Source: Prolixibacteraceae bacterium (lineage in GTDB: Bacteria; Bacteroidota; Bacteroidia; Bacteroidales; Prolixibacteraceae). From it: a DNA stretch of 5,661 bases. Positions within the stretch are counted from its first letter, which is position 1; each line of letters opens with the position of its first letter. Of the stretch, positions 1 to 5,661 are shown one piece after another. The stretch lies in contig JAEUSS010000450.1 in the NCBI GenBank assembly GCA_016788685.1, positions 1 through 5,661 of the forward strand, read 5' to 3'. A program made the position numbers and the translations under genes. The notes below the pieces were generated by a model. That model was not told where the DNA came from and made no database searches. It saw only the letters and a program-made list of their open reading frames with translations.

Positions 1-565
1 TTTGGATAAAAGGAAAAGCAAGAGAAAAACCGTAACATTTCTTGGCCGGATAACCATACAAAAGGGACCGGAATATTTTGTTGAGGTAGCCAGTATGATC
101 CTTTTAAGAATGAAACATGTTCGGTTTGTAATGGCCGGAAGCGGCGAATTGAAAGAAAAAATCATCGATTTATGTGCCCGCTACGGAATTTCGGATAAGT
201 TTCATTTCCCGGGATTTTTGAAAGGAAAGGAGGTCAGCCAAATGTTGCAGCAAAGCGATTTATTTATTATGCCGTCGGTTTCAGAACCTTTTGGCATCGT
301 ACCTCTTGAAGCCATGCAGGCCAACGTACCAATTATTATTTCACTGCAGTCAGGTGTTTCAGAAGTTATACAAAATGCAGTAAAAACCGATTTCTGGGAT
401 GTTCAGGCGATGGCCGATGCTGTACACGGCATACTTACACACAAAAAACTGGCAAAAACAATGACAGATAAAGGCAAACAGGAAGTCAGTAAATTAAATT
501 GGGAATCTTCAGCCAGACAGATCAGGCAGGTTTACCTGAATACGCTCTCAAATGCAGCCTCTTAA
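1..565 (+). CDS. GT4 family glycosyltransferase (GT-B fold), C-terminal part, 5' truncated by window edge
   Basis: This is the C-terminal Rossmann domain of a retaining GT4 glycosyltransferase. The frame is open to the left edge, so the TTG at position 2 is not the true start; about 187 residues are visible of a family usually near 400-450. Counting from that TTG, the beta-strand and loop FLGRITIQKG (13-22) form the nucleotide-sugar diphosphate region. FVMAGSGE (42-49) is the second strand, and SEPFGIVPLE (94-103) is the GT4 E-x7-E motif with both glutamates present (E95, E103). The segment GVSEVIQNAVKTDFWDV matches the form seen in Bacteroidota GT4 proteins that sit beside GH57 and debranching-enzyme genes, which suggests a cytoplasmic alpha-glucan (glycogen-like) synthase. 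The donor and acceptor cannot be read from this fragment. The stop codon is two bases before the GH57 start, indicating one operon. Family confidence is high; substrate is inference. Confidence 0.93.
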   Translation, partial: LDKRKSKRKTVTFLGRITIQKGPEYFVEVASMILLRMKHVRFVMAGSGELKEKIIDLCARYGISDKFHFPGFLKGKEVSQMLQQSDLFIMPSVSEPFGIVPLEAMQANVPIIISLQSGVSEVIQNAVKTDFWDVQAMADAVHGILTHKKLAKTMTDKGKQEVSKLNWESSARQIRQVYLNTLSNAAS

Positions 566-567
566 AA

Positions 568-1809
568 ATGAAAAACATATGCCTATACTTTCAGATCCAC
601 CATCCGTTCGCCTACCGGACACTTCGCTTTTTCGAAATCGGAGAATCAAAAACGTGGTACGATGATTTGCGGACAGAAAAGGAGATTCGCGATGCCGCCG
701 AACATTATTATATACCGACCAACAATTTTTTGCTTAACATGGTCAGTCGTTCCGGCGGTAAATTTAAAGTTTCATTTTCCATTTCAGGAACTGCACTTGA
801 TCAGTTTCTGATGTATTCTCCCAACCTGATCAACAGTTTCAGCCAACTCGCAGAGACAGGACTCGTCGAATTTTTGGGTACGACTTCATCGCATTCGATC
901 TCATCGCTGGCCGATTCGGAAAATGAATTTGTGCGGCAGATTAAAGAAAACAGGATCCGGCTAAAAAGATACTTTGACCAAACCCCGCAGGTATTTGCGA
1001 ATACAGATTTGCTTTTCACTGACCAGATCACTCAAGTGGTAAATAAAAACGGATACAAAGCAATCTTGACAAACGGTGCAACAAAAATACTGCATTGGCG
1101 AAGCCCCAATTACCTGTACGCTGCTACAAATCAGGGCAATTCCAGGATCATCTTCCGGAATGAACCGATAAGCAACGAGTTGACCCTGATTCTTCGGGAT
1201 ATGGATATTTTGAAGGCTGAAACTCCGGAAGCACGTTTTTTTACCATACTTAAAAATATAAATCCGGAAGAACCGGTGATTAATATATATCTAAACTACA
1301 ATGCTTTGGGAGGTTCAGGACGAGAATTGAAACAACAGTTTTTCAGCAGACTGACCTCTAAAATAATTGAAAGTCATTTATTTCAGTTCAGGTTACCCAC
1401 CGAGATATTGACACAACTCGGACCGGTATCTGAAATCGGATCGTCGGAGCCGGTTTGCTGGACAGAATACTTTCACTCGTCTTATCATCCGGGTAACGAA
1501 TTGCAAAAAGAAGCTATAAAACAACTGTTCAAACTGGAAAAGCTGGTATGCAGGAGTAAAGATCCGAATAGCCGGATAGATTGGTCATATCTGCAAACCT
1601 CAGATCATTTCCACCTTCTGGATGAGAACCATCCGGCATATCGTGATACTGGCTCTGTTCAAAGCATTTATAAATCGAGATATGACGCATTTATAAACTA
1701 CATGAATCTTCTCGAAGATTTCAGGGTGCGGTTAAAAACAGAAGCTCGTTTACAAAAAAGCATGCCATCGGCCAGAAAACCAATAAATTCCGGAATCAGA
1801 CAGGTATAA
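568..1809 (+). CDS. GH57 alpha-amylase-like protein with substituted catalytic residues (probable pseudoenzyme)
   Basis: This 413-residue protein has the GH57 alpha-amylase scaffold: MKNICLYFQIHHPF at the N-terminus, FKVSFSISGTALDQF (66-80), GLVEFL (98-103), a motif-3 region near 141-152, and the C-terminal YLQTSDHF (341-348) and AFINYMNLLEDF (374-385). Family members act on alpha-1,4-glucans in the cytoplasm; no signal peptide is visible. The expected motif-3 FRNTEL glutamate (nucleophile) is D147 here (FANTDLL), and the motif-4 MDYETFGEH aspartate (acid/base) is N243 (LNYNALGGS). Motif 1 HQP is HHP, and motif 2 AETYYHS is GTTSSHS with only the histidine kept. The frame is unbroken, so this is not simple decay. 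The ATG at 568 is chosen because the family's first strand begins there; an in-frame ATG at 499 would overlap the GT4 gene. The two-base gap implies co-transcription with GT4. A glucan-binding or regulatory role is possible but is inference. Confidence 0.92.
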   Translation: MKNICLYFQIHHPFAYRTLRFFEIGESKTWYDDLRTEKEIRDAAEHYYIPTNNFLLNMVSRSGGKFKVSFSISGTALDQFLMYSPNLINSFSQLAETGLVEFLGTTSSHSISSLADSENEFVRQIKENRIRLKRYFDQTPQVFANTDLLFTDQITQVVNKNGYKAILTNGATKILHWRSPNYLYAATNQGNSRIIFRNEPISNELTLILRDMDILKAETPEARFFTILKNINPEEPVINIYLNYNALGGSGRELKQQFFSRLTSKIIESHLFQFRLPTEILTQLGPVSEIGSSEPVCWTEYFHSSYHPGNELQKEAIKQLFKLEKLVCRSKDPNSRIDWSYLQTSDHFHLLDENHPAYRDTGSVQSIYKSRYDAFINYMNLLEDFRVRLKTEARLQKSMPSARKPINSGIRQV

Positions 1810-1844
1810 AGTGAATTTAATTGAGGAAAAACCAAGCGTTTTTT

Positions 1845-1874
1845 TTGCATAACTAAAGAAGATGTATACTTTTG
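1845..1874 (+). promoter_or_regulatory. Bacteroidota-type promoter for tRNA-Pro
   Basis: TTG at 1845-1847 (-33 element) is separated by 19 bases from TACTTTTG at 1867-1874, which fits the TAnnTTTG -7 consensus of the Bacteroidota primary sigma factor. The predicted start, a few bases after 1874, leaves a short leader of roughly 5-8 bases before the tRNA at 1889. Both elements and the spacing fit well, so the tRNA probably has its own promoter independent of the GH57 operon. Confidence 0.8.
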
Positions 1875-1888
1875 CAACCACAAAAGTT

Positions 1889-1962
1889 CGGGGTGTAGCG
1901 CAGCCTGGTAGCGTATCCGTCTGGGGGGCGGGGGGTCGCAAGTTCAAATCTTGTCACCCCGA
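1889..1962 (+). tRNA. tRNA-Pro (anticodon GGG)
   Basis: The 74-base cloverleaf is complete. The acceptor stem CGGGGTG/CACCCCG is fully Watson-Crick, the D stem is GCGC/GCGT, and the D loop AGCCTGGTA carries the GG. The anticodon stem is TCCGT/GCGGG with G-U pairs at both ends, and the loop is CTGGGGG with anticodon GGG at 1923-1925. The variable loop is GGGTC, and the T arm is GCAAG-TTCAAAT-CTTGT. C1 and discriminator A73 are typical bacterial tRNA-Pro identity features. The 3' CCA is not encoded (the next bases are CTA), so it must be added after transcription. It reads CCC and CCU proline codons. Loop positions 32 and 38 are C and G, which could pair and tighten the loop. A promoter precedes it and a terminator follows. 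Confidence 0.95.
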
Positions 1963-1976
1963 CTAATTGAAAAATC

Positions 1977-2009
1977 AAGTCGTTGTAAAGCATTTTACAA
2001 CGACTTTTT
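1977..2009 (+). terminator. Intrinsic terminator after tRNA-Pro
   Basis: A perfect 13-base-pair stem (1977-1989 with 1994-2006) encloses a GCAT tetraloop. The stem's two closing T residues plus the next three give a run of five T at 2005-2009. It lies 15 bases after the tRNA 3' end, in the right place to end its transcript. Confidence 0.88.
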
Positions 2010-2277
2010 CATTTATATTCCTGAAATGTTAAAATAAGGATCAATCACGGCAGACCGCCAGCCAGCCCGTTACCCGAAATATTGCTGTACATCCTGAAAA
2101 GCAGAGATTATCATGCTGGTACCTTTCGCCAAAGCCGATACGGTCCTCCCAATAAATATCCGGAACTAAAATCAAACAATTATCCTGCAATGTGTTGTTC
2201 TTGATTTTGGATGATCAGTATATCGTATCATATAAGAATTAATTTACGGTTCTGTGATCCTGTTTGAATCGTTTCAT
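2010..2277. other. Intergenic stretch with no assigned gene
   Basis: No ATG-started gene of convincing length is found here on either strand. The left part (about 2041-2165) appears richer in G and C than the AT-rich right part (2170-2277). On the minus strand a frame is open from 2214 down to a TGA at 2041-2043 (57 codons, no ATG; the only plausible start is TTG at 2190). Its peptide looks more protein-like than random. It may be a decayed gene fragment, an interspersed repeat or chance. No RNA family or riboswitch could be recognised. Confidence 0.4.
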
Positions 2278-2285
2278 TATTTTTG
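2278..2285 (+). promoter_or_regulatory. Putative -7 element for the isomerase-like gene
   Basis: TATTTTTG fits the Bacteroidota TAnnTTTG -7 consensus and lies 32 bases before the ATG at 2318, which would give a leader of about 25-28 bases. No good TTG -33 element is found at 19-21 bases upstream: the nearest TTTG (2263-2266) is too close, and a weak TGTG occurs at 2253-2256. The call therefore rests on the -7 match and its position only. The leader just before the ATG is A-rich without a Shine-Dalgarno site, as usual in this phylum. Confidence 0.5.
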
Positions 2286-2317
2286 CTCTTAACAAACCAA
2301 TATAAACTAATAATAAA

Positions 2318-3187
2318 ATGACAAACAGAAGAGATTTTCTCAGAACCAGTTCATTACTGGTTGCCGGCGGATTATTGAGCAGCCAGATGCTTCAGGCTTC
2401 GGTACTTCAGGCAAAAGGCAAAAAAGCCATCGGATTGCAACTATATTCATTGCGTGAAGCCATGAAAACCGATGTGATGGGTACACTAAAATCAGTTGCA
2501 GACATGGGTTTCACTACCCTTGAAACTGCCAATTATGCTGACGGGAAAATATACGGAATGGCTCCCTCTGAATTCAAAAAGATGGTAAAAGGACTCGGCA
2601 TGAAAATGACGAGCGCACATTTGGGAGGCCCCAATTATTCCAAAGAAAAACATGCTGAAGCCATTGACTGGTGGAAGAAAGCACTGGAAGATCATCAGAA
2701 GGCCGGTGTGAAATTCTTGGTAAAACCAAGTATGCCAATTCCAAAAACACTCGATGAGTTAAAAATGTGGTGCGATTTTTATAATGCTGTTGGAGAGGTT
2801 ACTTCAGCCTCAAAAGTTCAGTTTGGATTCCATAACCACGCCCGCGAATTTGAAAAAATTGAAGGTGAAATCATGTACGATTACATGCTGCAAAATACCG
2901 ATCCCAAAAAAGTATTCTTCGAAATGGACGTGTATTGGGTTATGCGGGGAGGTTACAATGCGGTGGATTACATGAACCGTTATCCCGACCGTTTCCCGGT
3001 ATTGCATATTAAAGACGAAAAAGAAATCGGAGAAAGCGGGCAGCTCGATTTTAAATCAATCTACGAAACGGCTTATAAAAACGGGCTGAAAGATTCATTC
3101 GTTGAAGTTGAGCGCTATAATTTTGAGCCTATAGTGAGCGTTCAAAAAAGCTACGACTTTTTAAAAGCTGCATCATACGTAAAATAG
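2318..3187 (+). CDS. Tat-exported sugar phosphate isomerase/epimerase family TIM-barrel protein
   Basis: This 289-residue protein belongs to the xylose isomerase-like TIM-barrel (AP endonuclease 2) superfamily. It begins with a twin-arginine signal: NRRDFLR (3-9), then a hydrophobic stretch LLVAGGLL (13-20) and likely cleavage around residues 27-32. The folded, probably metal-loaded enzyme is therefore likely sent to the periplasm. The barrel starts at AIGLQLYSLR (37-46). Conserved polar positions are E69 (TLETANY), H101 (SAHLGG), the FHNH pair H172/H174, D204 (FEMDVYW), H230 (LHIKD) and E263/E265 (FVEVERY); D204, H230 and one of the last glutamates are the likely metal ligands. The FHNH motif lies where D-tagatose-epimerase-type enzymes have a catalytic Glu, so a simple ketose epimerase reaction should not be assumed. 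In Bacteroidota, paralogues often accompany keto-sugar or glycoside-processing genes, but no such neighbour is present. Probably monocistronic, flanked by its own -7 element and a terminator. Substrate unknown. Confidence 0.9.
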   Translation: MTNRRDFLRTSSLLVAGGLLSSQMLQASVLQAKGKKAIGLQLYSLREAMKTDVMGTLKSVADMGFTTLETANYADGKIYGMAPSEFKKMVKGLGMKMTSAHLGGPNYSKEKHAEAIDWWKKALEDHQKAGVKFLVKPSMPIPKTLDELKMWCDFYNAVGEVTSASKVQFGFHNHAREFEKIEGEIMYDYMLQNTDPKKVFFEMDVYWVMRGGYNAVDYMNRYPDRFPVLHIKDEKEIGESGQLDFKSIYETAYKNGLKDSFVEVERYNFEPIVSVQKSYDFLKAASYVK

Positions 3188-3210
3188 CATGGCTTAAAAT
3201 CTGACAACTT

Positions 3211-3251
3211 AAAGTTGGTAAATTGACCCTATTCAATTTACCAACTTTTTT
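3211..3251 (+). terminator. Intrinsic terminator between convergent genes
   Basis: A perfect 15-base-pair stem (3211-3225 with 3234-3248) has an 8-base loop and a run of six T at 3246-3251 on the plus strand. It ends the isomerase-like transcript. The T run extends into the stop codon of the minus-strand MATE gene (TAA, 3252-3250). On the minus strand the stem is followed by only three T before AAG, so termination in that direction should be weaker, though the hairpin could still stabilise the MATE mRNA 3' end. Confidence 0.85.
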
Positions 3252-4590
3252 AATGTCCGAACTTACGCAATTGTTTCTTCAGCCTGAAACTGAAGAGAAC
3301 AGCAGCCGTTGAAAGCCCGAAGACAAAACCGATCCAAACTCCAACATATCCGAGGCGAAAAACAAAAGCCAACAAGTAACTGACAGGCAGACTTACTACA
3401 ATGTAGGAGAAAAAAGCAATAACCATCGGGATCCGGACATCAGCCATTCCGCGTAACGACCCGAGTAAAATAACCTGTATCCCGTCTGAAATCTGGAAAA
3501 ACGCGCCAACAATTAATAGTCCGGCAGCAACAGCAACCACCGAAAGATCGGAAGTAAACAACAGTGGCAATTGATTCCGGAGAAGTATAAACAAAATTCC
3601 CATTAACGACATAAATGCGACAACCATATGAAGCGAAGCCCAAACTGCGTGTTTCAGCTCATTCCGATCATTAGCTCCAAAAGCATGGCTGACACGGATG
3701 GTTGTTCCCGAGGCCAGTCCAACTGAAATCATGTACGTCATTGTAGCCATACTCATTGCCACCTGATGGCCGGCCAGGGCTTCTTTCGAAATCCAGCCGA
3801 GCATGATGGCCCCAAGGCTAAAAGACAAAACTTCGATAACCATCTGCAACCCGATGGGGAACCCGATTGAAATAATTCTCCTGATCTTCAGTCTTTCAAA
3901 TCCCGCATGTACCGCTTCAGTTAAATAGAGTCTGAAAGTCTTCCGGTTTAAAACTACCAAAACGAAGATAATTGGCATAACGACCCGAGATACAAGGGTC
4001 GCGTACCCGGCACCGTTAAGTCCCAATGCAGGAAATCCCAGCTTTCCGAAAATCAGGAGATAATTTAGCCCGATATTGATCAGATTGGCTATTATTGTGA
4101 TTACCATCGCAATTTTGGTATTCCCGACGCCTTCGAAAAACTGCTTAAAAGCAAAAAACAGCATTAGCGGAACAAGCGATACCACTTGAATCAGGTAATA
4201 TGGAATGGCCATCCGGACCACTTCCTCACTCTGCCCCATCCGGTTCATAAATAAAACGACCGATGACATGGCGGCGCATAACAGAATGGAAGCAATGAAA
4301 TAAACCAGTATCCCGTTCTTTAACCACTGCCCGCTTCTGGCAGGGTTCTGAGGACTAAAAGACTGTCCAACCAGCGGCGTTAGCCCAATAGTAATCCCCA
4401 GCCCAAATAACATTCCGATATGAAATACATTAATGGCAAATGATGCAGCAGCTAACTCGGTTGTTCCAACGTGCCCAACCATCATATTATCGGCCAGATT
4501 TACAAAAACTTGTCCGATTTGCGAAAAAATCACAGGGATTGCCAGTGCCAGATTTTTCCGGTAAACAGGTAAATAATCAGATATACTCAA
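3250..4590 (-). CDS. MATE family multidrug/cation antiporter (NorM-like)
   Basis: This 446-residue inner-membrane protein has about 12 hydrophobic segments in two homologous halves, the normal length and layout for the MATE family, which exports cationic drugs, dyes or metabolites in exchange for Na+ or H+. Family signatures are NLADNMMVGHVGTTELAAAS (31-50), GLTPLVGQ (69-76), FFEGVGNTK (151-159) and GHQVAM (274-279). Acidic residues match the three cation-site positions known from NorM: D34 in TM1, E253 in TM7 and D369 in TM10, so coupling should be intact. The start is TTG at 4590, not ATG. An in-frame TGA lies five codons upstream, and the first internal Met is residue 36 in the middle of TM1, so TTG (or the near-cognate ATT two codons earlier) is the only start that keeps TM1. 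The substrate is not predictable. The DUF5916 gene lies 80 bases upstream on the same strand; a shared transcript is possible but not shown. Confidence 0.95.
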   Translation of the reverse strand: MSISDYLPVYRKNLALAIPVIFSQIGQVFVNLADNMMVGHVGTTELAAASFAINVFHIGMLFGLGITIGLTPLVGQSFSPQNPARSGQWLKNGILVYFIASILLCAAMSSVVLFMNRMGQSEEVVRMAIPYYLIQVVSLVPLMLFFAFKQFFEGVGNTKIAMVITIIANLINIGLNYLLIFGKLGFPALGLNGAGYATLVSRVVMPIIFVLVVLNRKTFRLYLTEAVHAGFERLKIRRIISIGFPIGLQMVIEVLSFSLGAIMLGWISKEALAGHQVAMSMATMTYMISVGLASGTTIRVSHAFGANDRNELKHAVWASLHMVVAFMSLMGILFILLRNQLPLLFTSDLSVVAVAAGLLIVGAFFQISDGIQVILLGSLRGMADVRIPMVIAFFSYIVVSLPVSYLLAFVFRLGYVGVWIGFVFGLSTAAVLFSFRLKKQLRKFGH

Positions 4591-4670
4591 AACAATAGAT
4601 TCTCAAATTTTGCACAAAGGAAACAATTAAGTACTGAAAAGGAAATACGTTAACGAATTATCCCTTTCAC
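4591..4670 (-). other. Short spacer between the DUF5916 gene and the MATE gene
   Basis: This 80-base, AT-rich gap holds no gene. On the minus strand, TTCCTTTG (4622-4615) differs from the TAnnTTTG -7 consensus at one base, but no TTG is found at the right distance. A CGTTAACG palindrome (4648-4655) is present without a T tract. Neither a promoter nor a terminator can be called, so read-through from the upstream gene is possible. Confidence 0.4.
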
Positions 4671-5661
4671 TTAAATTGAAAACCAATAGCTGAATTTGAT
4701 CATGAAAACGTTTTCAGGCTTTATATCCCGGATATTGGTGAAGCTTTTCCAAACGGGTTGATTAAGTTTGTCGGAATAGGCTGATCTGGTGTTGGTCCAC
4801 ACCAGATAAAGGGTTGAGCCAGGCCTGAATTCCCAGCGGGCAACCAAATTCGACCGGAACTCCTGGAAATTGAAATCCGGATTTTTGATCGTATAAGCCG
4901 ATACGCCGTTCTTCTTTAACAGATAGGTATTGTTTGCAGAAGCATTATTAGACAGGCTGATGTATCGTCTGTCAAGCTGTTTGTTCGAAGCATCGGCCAC
5001 TTCTCTGAAATTTTCGTAGGTGCCTATTGAAGCATAGGGATTCCCGTAATACTGAAGTGAAATTTCGGGCGACACAAAATACTCAAACCGAAGCGTTGAC
5101 GAAATTGTATTCCGGTCAATTGTTCCGACGAGATACCGGGGCAAGCCGCTGGTATCATTTACCCGGGTTACAAACTGGTGGTGATCAACTGAATGATCCA
5201 CAATTGTTCGGGAAGTAATGCTAAACTGGTTACTTAATTGCCATCTGATATTTGTCGTAAAATAGGCTGTCCTGGAAATCTTATCGGAAAAGAATTTAAG
5301 CCGTGGACCGAAACCCAACCATAGTTTCTTTACTGAATTCGACTGTATAAATAATTCTGCATCATCATAACCATCTTTGTATAGGTTTGGGCCACCTCTC
5401 AACTCACGGGTATCGTAAATGTTGTAGTACTTTTTCAGGTTCAGGTGCGCACTCCATAAATTATTCAGCTGCAGGTAACCATGTAACTTTAAACGATCAA
5501 GTGTATTTTCTCCTCCATAACTCCAGTTTCTTTCTTGTTCAAATTCAACAAAATAACTTCGGACAGCCCCCTGAGGTTTGCTTACCTTATAAGTCAGGTT
5601 GATCATTTCCTGAATGATATCAGCTTGATACAGATAGCCCACATCGTTGAAATCGACTCCC
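4671..5661 (-). CDS. DUF5916-type outer-membrane beta-barrel protein, C-terminal part, truncated by window edge
   Basis: The minus-strand frame is open to the right edge. The GTG at 5642 is internal, because in-frame codons reading GVDFNDV precede it, and FNDVGYLYQAD is a typical DUF5916 stretch. About 329 C-terminal residues are visible. They form alternating beta-strands of polar and aromatic residues with turns, ending in FRSNLVARWEFRPGSTLYLV and a final FMIKFSYWFSI, whose terminal aromatic strand is typical of outer-membrane barrels. In the family this barrel follows an N-terminal CBM9-like carbohydrate-binding domain; that part would lie outside the window, and full proteins are usually about 700-900 residues. 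The function of DUF5916 is not established; a surface role in glycan binding or hydrolysis is often assumed but is not shown here. Family call is strong, role is unknown. Confidence 0.87.
   Translation of the reverse strand, partial: GVDFNDVGYLYQADIIQEMINLTYKVSKPQGAVRSYFVEFEQERNWSYGGENTLDRLKLHGYLQLNNLWSAHLNLKKYYNIYDTRELRGGPNLYKDGYDDAELFIQSNSVKKLWLGFGPRLKFFSDKISRTAYFTTNIRWQLSNQFSITSRTIVDHSVDHHQFVTRVNDTSGLPRYLVGTIDRNTISSTLRFEYFVSPEISLQYYGNPYASIGTYENFREVADASNKQLDRRYISLSNNASANNTYLLKKNGVSAYTIKNPDFNFQEFRSNLVARWEFRPGSTLYLVWTNTRSAYSDKLNQPVWKSFTNIRDIKPENVFMIKFSYWFSI

Noticed and set aside
499..567. In-frame ATG at 499 as an earlier start for the GH57 gene
   Set aside because: It would overlap the conserved end of the GT4 gene by 67 bases, and the extra 23 residues do not resemble the family. 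The GH57 first strand begins right at the ATG at 568.
1839..1846. Eight-T run after the GH57 gene as an intrinsic terminator
   Set aside because: No stable hairpin directly precedes it. The run merges with the TTG -33 element of the tRNA promoter, which explains it better.
801..1947. Minus-strand open frames of 61-76 codons opposite the GH57 gene and tRNA
   Set aside because: They lie antisense to well-supported genes, have composition typical of shadow frames and show no recognisable domain; one crosses the tRNA gene.
2211..2231. Imperfect inverted repeat ATGAT-N11-ATCAT as a possible operator
   Set aside because: The arms are only five bases, do not extend inward or outward, and lie in AT-rich DNA where such matches are expected by chance.
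4615..4622. Minus-strand TTCCTTTG as a -7 element for the MATE gene
   Set aside because: It has one mismatch in the TA of TAnnTTTG and no TTG at 19-21 bases upstream, so it is too weak to call.
5027..5602. Plus-strand open frames of 63-71 codons opposite the DUF5916 gene
   Set aside because: They are antisense to a continuous frame with clear family motifs and carry no domain or start-site support.

Overview
The window looks like chromosomal DNA of a member of the Bacteroidota. Three things point there: a promoter of the phylum-specific type (TTG-N19-TACTTTTG) in front of a tRNA gene, A-rich leaders instead of Shine-Dalgarno sites, and gene families typical of the phylum (the GT4 + GH57 glucan pair, a Tat-exported YHNH-type sugar isomerase-like protein, a DUF5916 barrel). 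A free-living, polysaccharide-using lineage such as the Marinilabiliales/Prolixibacteraceae is plausible, but that is inference only. I see no insertion sequence, CRISPR array, phage gene or toxin system.

Layout. Positions 1-565 hold the C-terminal part of a GT4 glycosyltransferase that runs in from the left edge. Two bases later comes a complete GH57 alpha-amylase-like gene (568-1809). The two almost certainly share a transcript and belong to the glycogen/alpha-glucan module common in Bacteroidota. The GH57 scaffold is intact, but both catalytic positions and much of the surrounding active site are replaced, so it is probably a pseudoenzyme. A tRNA-Pro(GGG) gene follows (1889-1962), with its own promoter and a strong intrinsic terminator. 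Its anticodon loop can form a C32-G38 Watson-Crick pair.

An unassigned stretch (2010-2277) holds only a protein-like open frame without an ATG on the minus strand. Next is a single gene (2318-3187) with its own -7 element, encoding a Tat-exported TIM-barrel protein of the sugar phosphate isomerase/epimerase superfamily. It converges on a MATE-family cation-coupled exporter (4590-3250, minus strand, TTG start). A 15-bp-stem terminator lies between them and its U tract runs into the MATE stop codon. Upstream of the MATE gene on the same strand is the C-terminal beta-barrel of a DUF5916 protein, cut by the right edge.

The only clear functional unit is GT4 + GH57 (intracellular alpha-glucan metabolism). 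The isomerase-like protein, exporter and barrel are envelope functions with no evident shared pathway. The observations best worth following are the eroded GH57 active site, the tRNA-Pro anticodon loop and the unexplained 2041-2214 segment.
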